DNA of 64,000 nucleotides from Perca fluviatilis (taxonomy: Eukaryota; Chordata; Actinopteri; Perciformes; Percidae), in the NCBI RefSeq assembly GCF_010015445.1, contig NC_053116.1, positions 29,536,285 through 29,600,284 of the forward strand, in the 5' to 3' direction. This document shows, in pieces, positions 57,104-64,000 of the stretch; positions within the stretch are counted from its first letter, which is position 1, and the number at the start of each line of letters is the position of its first letter. The notes below the pieces were generated by a model. That model was not told the origin of the DNA, did no database searches, and worked only from the letters and a program-made list of their open reading frames with translations. A program made the position numbers and the translations under genes.

Positions 57104-60100
57104 TCAGCTGCGTCCATTGATGTGACATTGGTCGGCTGTTATTATGGGATCCTGGGACTCCTTCCTGCTCCTCTGCAGCTTTGGCATGATTGGAGGTGCA
57201 GCGTGACTCACAGTAACGTGGCTGTTTCTGTCTGGCTGCAGGTCAAAGAGAAAATCTTGTTGATGCAAAGTTGCTTCACATTTAAAGGTATTCAACAGCA
57301 CCTTGGCACATGAATATTTCTTGCAAACACAAACTTTTTTCGCGAATCAACAAAACCTTGACTGACTCTAAAGGGGCTGTAAGTTAACAATGTTTGTATT
57401 ATCTTCCATTGACCATAACATGTTGTATTTCCTATAAAACCCTGAGGACTTTCAAAAGAATCAGTGCCTCCAGCTGCATTTCCACAGAATACCCACAGAA
57501 CAAAATTGACAAAAAATAAACCAGAATGCTTTTGATCTCAAACAAGTTTGTACAAGTTGATTTTCATTCCAAACTTAACCAAACCAGGAGCAAGGAAGGT
57601 TGCTTGCAGAACTGTAAAACACTGCAGCATGCATTCAAAAATGGTCAGCAGTGATAGAAAGACACTGTATGTAGTAAATGGGCTAAAACAGTGGTTCTTA
57701 ACACTATGTAACTTTTAGCTGCAGCTGTAGTTCCAATGAGACAACCTGTAGGGGGACGGTCCCCCTACAGGTTGTCTCATTGGTACTACAACTCGTGTCG
57801 GGTAACGTGAGTTGTAGTTCCAATGAGACAACCTGTAGGGCTAAAAGTTACATAGTGTTGCTTTAAATCTTAAACCTGCATTAACTGATTGTTTTGACCT
57901 CTTGGTGGCAATACAAACAAAGAAACTACACACATCGGCACACTAAAATGCATTTATAGCACTTTTCTACCTTACCTCCTCATTCACCCATTCACACACA
58001 CCAATGTAATGTAAGGTGCTTGCCTGCACATTGGGAGCAACTTGGGGGTCAGTGTCTTGCTCAAGGACACTTCGACATGTGGACAGGAGAAACCAGGGAT
58101 CAAACAGCCAACCTTAATGGATGACCGATCTACTGTACCTCCAATCTACAAACACTTTTTAAGTTCACCTGAATAACTTACTAGAATTGGCACATCCTGC
58201 AGATAGAGAGCAGCATTAGCATTTATTTGAAGTAATGTATGTATGACCATTATTCACTCTCTTTTAGCTTTGTTTTGGTCAAAACCAACTACTGAGGGAA
58301 ATATCTGGCGCTTAAGCTGTTAAATGCTCCTCTAACAAAGTAGTGACAAAGTTTACCAACTCTGCAGTTCCCCTCAGCTCCATTAGGTCTTTTAGCTCAT
58401 TGTTTTAAGGCCAATATATTATTCTTATCCATTTTATATTCCTTCAAAGATGTCAGACAGCACGGTTCTAACCTGTTGTAATTGAAACATCAGGTTCCGA
58501 TAATCCTCCAGACAGGTACAGGAGACTCGCAGGGGTTCCACCAGCTCCCCTAAAACACAAAAGCATTTATATGAAATACCTGTATTCCTCGCTGCACTTA
58601 GTTTTGCTAAAATTAAATTGTACATTTAGCAAAACATGAATGTCAAAAGTGTGTACAGTATACCTATCAGCTCTAACTCCAGCCGCCCAGGCAGGGCTGA
58701 CCTCTCCACTGCTTTGATGCTGTGTCGGGGCAACCTGCCCTGTTAGAGATGACATAGAAGAGAAGGAAATGCTCTAAGTTGTGCAGGAATTTTCACTTGT
58801 CATACATGATCATGATTGTACAAGAACCTCATTTAAGCTACTAACTGAAATGCATTGAGGGATGTTGTAGGCGGCAGGTGTGAGTAACAAAATGTTCCAC
58901 CCATGCTTTATTTCATGTGTCAAAAGAACAAGCACTGTGTAAAGATTACTGGGACACATATTCATGCCACAGTGGTTGAGGAGGTATTATTATGGATTTT
59001 TCCCATAGAGTCATTTTACACTACCTCATATCTTATATTCAGACGCTTGTTGTCTACTGACAGTAGCAGGAGGTCTTGAGGAAAGAGAACTATCAGTCTT
59101 TCTTGGAGTCCCTGAAAGAACAAAGCCAACAATGTCACTGTTACTGTTACTGCAATACAGGTGACAAAATACTGTGACACTTGAAATAATGTTCTCTATA
59201 ATATAGTACGGGCACTATTTACCATATTCACATGTGGCACAAGTAGCATTTTAAAGGACAATTGTAGTTTATCACAACTGTCTTAATTTTGTCCATCATT
59301 CCTATTAGTAATAATTATATTGTGCTCTCCGAGTTAATTGCTGCGATATGCTTCCGTGGCTGTGTTGCTATAAAGTCAGAGGGTGCAAGAAAAAGTAAAC
59401 AAATATTTGGCCTTATTGGGCTTTGTTGCAGCAATATAAACACTACACTTACCATGTACAATGTTATCAGAATCAATAGAAAAGATGGACAAATTACTCA
59501 AATAAGACACTAGTTGTAGTTAACTTAACTTAAAGGAACACGCCGACTTATTGGGAATTTAGCTTATTCACCATAACCCCCAGAGTTAGACAAGTCCATA
59601 CATACCCTTCTCGTGTCCATGCGTGCTGTAAGGCTGTCTGATGTCTCCAGCGGCATCAGGCCAGCACAGAACATGCAGGTGAATGGTTCCAGTAATCCTA
59701 CTGCTCCGAATAAGTGACAAAATAACGCCAACATGTTCCTATTTACATGTTGTGATTTGTAGAGTCACAGCGTGTACAAAAAACAACGTAACATGAGACA
59801 CAGCCATCTTCTAACCGTAAACAAACCGGGAACTATATTCTCAGAAGGCAAAGCACTGCTACTTCTGATACTTGGGCGGGGTGATTTGCTTTGCAGCAAG
59901 CCTGTCTGAGAATATAGTTCCCGGTTTCTTTACGGTTAGAAGATGGCTGTGTCTCATGTTACGTTGTTTTTTGTACACGCTGTGACTCTACAAATCACAA
60001 CATGTAAATAGGAACATGTTGGCGTTATTTTGTCACTTTGTACAATTCCGAGCAGTAGGATTGCTGGAATCATTCACCATATTCTGTGGCGGCCTGCTGC

Positions 60101-63100
60101 CGCTGAGCGAGAGCCAACTACACGCACGGAGATGAGAAGGGTATGTATGGACTTGTCTAACTCTGGGGTTACGGTGCATAAGCTAAATTCCCATATAAGT
60201 CGGCGTGTTCCTTTAACACATTATTAAAGTGCCCATATTATGAAAAAAAAAAATCACTTTTTCTGGGATTTGGGGTGTTCTTTTGTGTCTCTGGTGCTTC
60301 CACACACATACAAACTTTGAAAAAAATCCATCCATGCTGTTCTGAGTGAGATACAGCTTCTGAATGTGTCCTGCCTTCAGTCTCCTAGTGAGCTGTTCAA
60401 AATCGGCTCGGACTGTGACGTCACAGTCCGAAATGAGCTGGCTAACCACAACCGTTAGCTCGTTAGAATGCTAACCGTTAGCTAGCATGCTACGTCGTTC
60501 TCAATAGCAAAGCACTGCTACAACACACACAAGTTCACCATAATCTACAAAAGAACTACTTACATGTGCACCCTCATTTAGAAGTCTCCCAGCTAATCCT
60601 GCCTTGTAACTGACCAAAGTTGGAGAAACAGGCTTTCTTTTACTTTCTCTAGAGTTAGCTAGCTGACATGATCTACATCTGAACTACTGAGCATGTGCGA
60701 GTGCAATCAAAGATAGTACAGAAGAAGAAGACGAAAAGAGGTCTCACTCTGTAGCTAAAACAGAAACCAGGTGAAAAGAGGATCTGCAGCAGTGAGAGAG
60801 AGCTGTGCAGTACAACAAAAATATGGTGTTTTTTGAAAATTAAACCATGTAAACCTATTCTGGTACAACCTTAAAATACAGTTATGAACCTGAAAATGAG
60901 CATAATATGGGCGCTTTAACATAAAATAATCATTTCCATGTTGATTTCAGATACTAGCACAGTTAGTGTGTTAAATAAATGAGACCATCACTAAGAGCAG
61001 CCGCTACAGTACATGTCACTTTGTGTGCCAGCAGGTCAAATTTAACATGATACCTGAGTTGCTTAAAGGTGCTGTAGGTAGGATTGTGATGATCCAGGAC
61101 TTAGCCAAAGAATTTGAACATCAACAACTTGTCTGTCCCTCCCCCCCTTTCTGCTAAAACCCAAACGGTCTCTTAAGCCCTTCCCCCCACAAGGGAGAAT
61201 TAATGTGTGTGCATGAGCAGTGATTGACACGCAGCTAGACACCCCCCTGGCCATGATTGGAGCATCTGAACAGTCCCTCCAGAAAAACGCGATTATGCAA
61301 TCGCATAATTCAATGCATAATTAGCCAAAGTCCGCATATTTATGCGGGGGCCGCATTTTTTCAAATACGCAGCACTTTCGCCGCATAAATTGCAGATTTA
61401 CGGGCAAAATATGCAGGGCTTGCATGATTTCATAATCCCTGCATTTTCGTTGCAAAAATGTATCATATATCTTGACAGAAAGTTGAAAAATGTTGCGTTT
61501 GCTTCACACAAGAGCAGCCATTTTCCCCTGTTGCCATGGAACGTTATGAAGTGACGTAATTACGCGACGTGAACATCATCGAAAAGCAGGGTGTTGGGGA
61601 ATCACTTTTTTTCTCTTTTTCATCAAACCAAAAAATGAACCAAAAAAAAAGTTCCCGCAGTTTGTGCAAGTTCCCGCAATTTTTGAAAGTTCCCACAATT
61701 TCATCGCATAAAATTGCATAAATATCCCGCATATTCCATTGCATTTTTTAAGAAAATGTGCCGCATAATCAAGGATTTTTGCCCGTAACAATCACAAAAA
61801 ACTCATTTTTTCAGCATTTTTCTGGAAGGACTGAACAGGGAGCGGTGTATTTTTGCAAATCGCACTATACAGGCTGTAGGTGGTGCCAGAGGAGACGCAT
61901 TTTGTTTTTTAATTGGAAACTACTGGAACATAGGGTCAGTTTCAGCAAATATGACAGAAAGTTAGTTTTATAAGTCTTACCTACTGCATCTTTAAAGGTC
62001 CAATAGTATGCTGATTTTCAGGTTCATACTTGTATTTTGGTATTCTACTTGAACATGTTTACATGCTTTAACGTTCAAAAAACATTATTTTTCTCATACC
62101 TTCTGTCTGACTATAGGCCTACACCATCTGTCTAAAACGCTCAATTTTAGCGTTTGTCTCTTTAAGCACCCCTCCTTAAAAAGCCAAGTCTGCTCTGATT
62201 GGTCAGCATTTCTGGGTCTTCTGCATCTGCGCCCTCTGCACCTCTGCACCTCTGCACCGTCATTGCAGCTGGGGAATGACGGCACTGTAGCGGCACTTTT
62301 TACCTGTATAGTATAGTTGTGACATCACAACTGTACAGAAGTCCTTACAGCTCGTTTCTGAATACAGGCTGTGTGCAATCTCTGTGGATTGAGCTTTTTG
62401 ATACTATATATAGCACCCTCTACCTGCTTTATAATCACAAAAGACATGGAAATCTCACTTTTTACAATATTGGACCTTTAAACGTGTTTATAGCACAAAA
62501 GAGAAAAAAAGGTTGATGAAAACTGGTCCAAACATGTTTATCCACTTCAGAAAACGTATTAAGATTAAATCTCTTTGCAACATATGGGAACTGTGCTTGT
62601 AGGATATGTGGTCTTGATTGTCAGAGGTATTATTGTAAGGGGCGGTTTATTTGACATAATGTGGTAGTATGGAAGGCCAGAGAGGACATAAGTTAAAAAA
62701 AAAAAAAAAAAAAAAAGCCAGGCAGGTCCAGAAGTAAATAGTTTTCATGCTGACAATAAGTAATTCTTGCTCCCAAATGATTTGATCTGTGCTAATTTGC
62801 AGATTCTTAATACAGTGTGAGAGAGTATTTATTACCTGTCTCTGTGTGTTGATGACATGGACGATAGATATGTATCCCGGCTGACCCATATGCTGTATAG
62901 GCGAGCCCTCCCACTGCCATATGGGAGCTTGCATCAAGTACTTTTTCAGTTCTTCTCTTTTCCAGTGCTCATCACAGGGTAACTAGGGGATAAATGTGGT
63001 GTGTGATTGATTTGTTAATTACAACTTAACCAGGCTGCTTCTTCATGTAAAGTTGTAATCAGATGTACAGCAGTAAGTTAGTTATTACAAGATAGGAGAG

Positions 63101-63405
63101 CGCGCAGTGGGAGGGACTAATGGGCTTTGCCAGTGACTTGTATCTCCTGTCTTCTATGTCTTGCATCCACTTCTGTAACTCTCCAGCACTGGAACATATG
63201 AAGATCTTGGAGTCCACCATTGGACCTGGATGAAAGAGGGAACAACATTAATCGTGCTCAGTACTTTACAATGTGTTGCCGTGTCTTAGCTGAACTTGGA
63301 AATTTCCACTGACTCACTGCTGATCTCAAACATGTGTGGTGAATGTGACGTGTCAGGGTCCAAGGAGACGACTTGCAAGGAAAGTCCAGAAAGGGGAAGG
63401 ATGCC
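57104..63405 (-). CDS. Tandem PH-domain protein resembling PLEKHN1, C-terminal part
   Basis: Seven exons on the - strand join in phase: 63405-63318, 63225-63089, 62982-62836, 59111-59025, 58739-58664, 58549-58473, 57235-57104 (TGA), giving 247 aa. The first two code the end of one PH domain (GILPLSGLSLQVVSLDP...FICSSAGELQKWMQDIE). Exons 3-6 code a second PH domain (GLQERLIVLFPQDLLLLS; RLPRHSIKAVERS; LRVSCTCLEDYRNLMFQLQQ). The order and wording follow human PLEKHN1 as I recall it (GLLPLTELSV...SRAELDRWL; RLLVLYPTSLAIFS; LRAVHI; IRVVCASYEDYGHWLL). The C-terminus differs: it stops 43 residues after the second PH domain, whereas PLEKHN1 continues for hundreds. It may be a short-tailed paralogue or family member. 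PLEKHN1 is reported to bind phospholipid and associate with mitochondria; I do not transfer that role. The 3.7-kb intron 3 is almost wholly transposon. The 5' part is outside the window. Confidence 0.75.
57701..57865. mobile_element. Foldback MITE, near-identical to 29301-29467
   Basis: Same palindromic core and the same right end GTTACATAGTGTTGCTTTAA. The left end lacks the first few bases (starts ACACTATGTAAC after TTA). Lies in the last intron of the PLEKHN1-like gene. Confidence 0.88.
57945..58142 (-). mobile_element. tRNA-related SINE-like repeat
   Basis: On the - strand it runs from a head containing GTAGATCGGTCATCC and GGCTGTTTGATCCCTGG (A/B-box-like) through CGAAGTGTCCTTGAGCAAGA to a tail with GTGAATGGGTGAATG and AGTGCTATAAATGCA. 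I recall this arrangement from abundant teleost SINEs. Confidence 0.65.
59530..60216. mobile_element. 687-bp foldback element with arms of over 300 bp
   Basis: Ends TTAAAGGAACACGCCGACTT and its inverted copy. Arms 59530-59845 and 59905-60216 are inverted copies; the inner 190 bp or so (from TAGGATT/AATCCTA inward) is almost exact, leaving a 59-bp loop. The outer middle part has diverged. No open frame. In intron 3 of the PLEKHN1-like gene. Confidence 0.9.
60224..60919. mobile_element. MITE with TTAAAGTGCCCATATTATG ends
   Basis: Left end TTAAAGTGCCCATATTATG and right end CATAATATGGGCGCTTTAA are inverted repeats with one mismatch. 696 bp, no transposase frame; the interior includes GTTAGCTCGTTAGAATGCTAA. 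Begins 8 bp after the previous element ends. Confidence 0.88.
61063..61995. mobile_element. MITE with TTAAAGGTGCTGTAGGTA ends, host of a nested element
   Basis: Left end TTAAAGGTGCTGTAGGTAG; right end TTACCTACTGCATCTTTAA. The real body is about 370 bp once the nested 61274-61830 element and its target copy are removed. Confidence 0.82.
61274..61830. mobile_element. Nested hAT-type MITE with 8-bp target duplication
   Basis: A 557-bp element, ends TCCCTCCAGAAAAA and TTTTTCTGGAAGGA (inverted, one mismatch). Flanked by the exact 8-bp repeat CTGAACAG (61266-61273 and 61831-61838). The interior repeats ATGCGG/CCGCATAA and AAAGTTCCCGCA-like words. No transposase frame. Confidence 0.87.
61992..62481. 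mobile_element. MITE with TTAAAGGTCCAATA ends
   Basis: Left end TTAAAGGTCCAATAGTATG; right end CAATATTGGACCTTTAA. 490 bp. It shares its first TTAA with the last TTAA of the element before it. Confidence 0.83.
62695..62716. repeat. Poly-A run
   Basis: About 22 A residues in intron 3 of the PLEKHN1-like gene, 120 bp downstream (on the - strand) of the donor at 62835. Confidence 0.9.
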
Positions 63406-64000
63406 CTGCGAGATAAGAGAACACAAGGTGTAAGAAGAAAAAAATGTGCTTGGAAATTAAGTAAATGAGAGCTCTGTAGACATTAAAAAGCTTTGTAGAC
63501 TTAAGGGGAACTGCAGAGTTGGGTGATTATTCTCTGTTGGTTCATCGCTACATTGACAACTTTCACATACTCATTTGGTCTGTTGTTAAATAAAACATAT
63601 TTAACAAGTGCTGTTTTAATGTGTGGTGAAATCTTAGCCACTATTTGACATTTTGTTGTGTGAATGCAGTAGCATTCACAATATTGCTTTTTTCTTTTTA
63701 CGTTGAAAGTCAATGGAGCAATCTTCAAATCCTCTTCAGGCTTCCTCGACTCTGAAATGCTACTTCCCCCACATACTTTGACCTAGAGAAGTCATTCAAA
63801 GTTTACACTATTTACAAGACTTTTGGCTATTAGAAAATGATTCAGCTTTTTGATATATTTTACAGTTGTTGTTGTTATCACTGTTTAAGTTGACTTTTTA
63901 TCACTTTTATTCAACAAAGCATCATCGAAGCATAATGTAAGCATCGACATACATTACTATGACTTTTTTCAACATGCTATACTATCACTTTTTTGACATA
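63406..64000. other. Intron of the PLEKHN1-like gene (to window edge)
   Basis: No further exon recognised. The preceding exon of this gene, expected to encode the start of the first PH domain, is not visible and probably lies beyond 64000. Confidence 0.6.

Overview
The window is nuclear DNA from a ray-finned fish, most likely a percomorph teleost. Three things support this: multi-exon genes with GT-AG introns whose predicted proteins read clearly as vertebrate PLEKHM2, ANO7 and ARHGEF19; an AT-rich background with many very long (CA/GT)n and (AT)n microsatellites; and a dense load of small TIR transposons and tRNA-derived SINEs of the kind common in teleosts. There is no bacterial or viral gene content, and I saw no CRISPR array or RNA gene.

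Layout. (1) 1-5228, + strand: the last seven coding exons of plekhm2 (lysosome/kinesin adaptor), whose 5' part lies left of the window. (2) 5229-12572: intergenic, with a diverged copy of a plekhm2 intron segment, a retroelement-like tail and old repeats. (3) 12573-27473, + strand: a complete 22-exon ano7 (TMEM16G anoctamin), predicted 909 aa, with one GC-AG intron and introns rich in TIR elements. (4) 27474-48498: about 21 kb without a recognisable coding exon, filled with repeats; it probably holds the promoter and 5' non-coding exon(s) of the next gene. (5) 48520-54470, + strand: arhgef19 (ephexin-family RhoGEF with DH-PH-SH3), 15 coding exons, predicted 975 aa. (6) 57104-63405, - strand: the 3' seven coding exons of a tandem-PH-domain gene resembling PLEKHN1, convergent with arhgef19 and running off the right edge.

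The four genes do not form a pathway. The order plekhm2 - ano7 - arhgef19 matches, from memory, the human 1p36 block, where an ANO7-like locus sits next to ARHGEF19 while functional human ANO7 is on 2q37. The fish gene may therefore mark the original site of the ANO7 lineage.

The strongest non-genic signals are: a decayed duplicate of a plekhm2 exon inside the preceding intron; hAT-type MITEs with exact 8-bp target duplications; a whole set of different non-autonomous elements whose ends all read TTAAAG...CTTTAA, five of them packed or nested in one intron of the PLEKHN1-like gene; and several long inverted repeats that would fold as hairpins in pre-mRNA. I found no convincing previously undescribed protein system. 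The most novel items are structural. All exon boundaries were read by eye from splice sites, phase and recalled homologues; no alignment was run.
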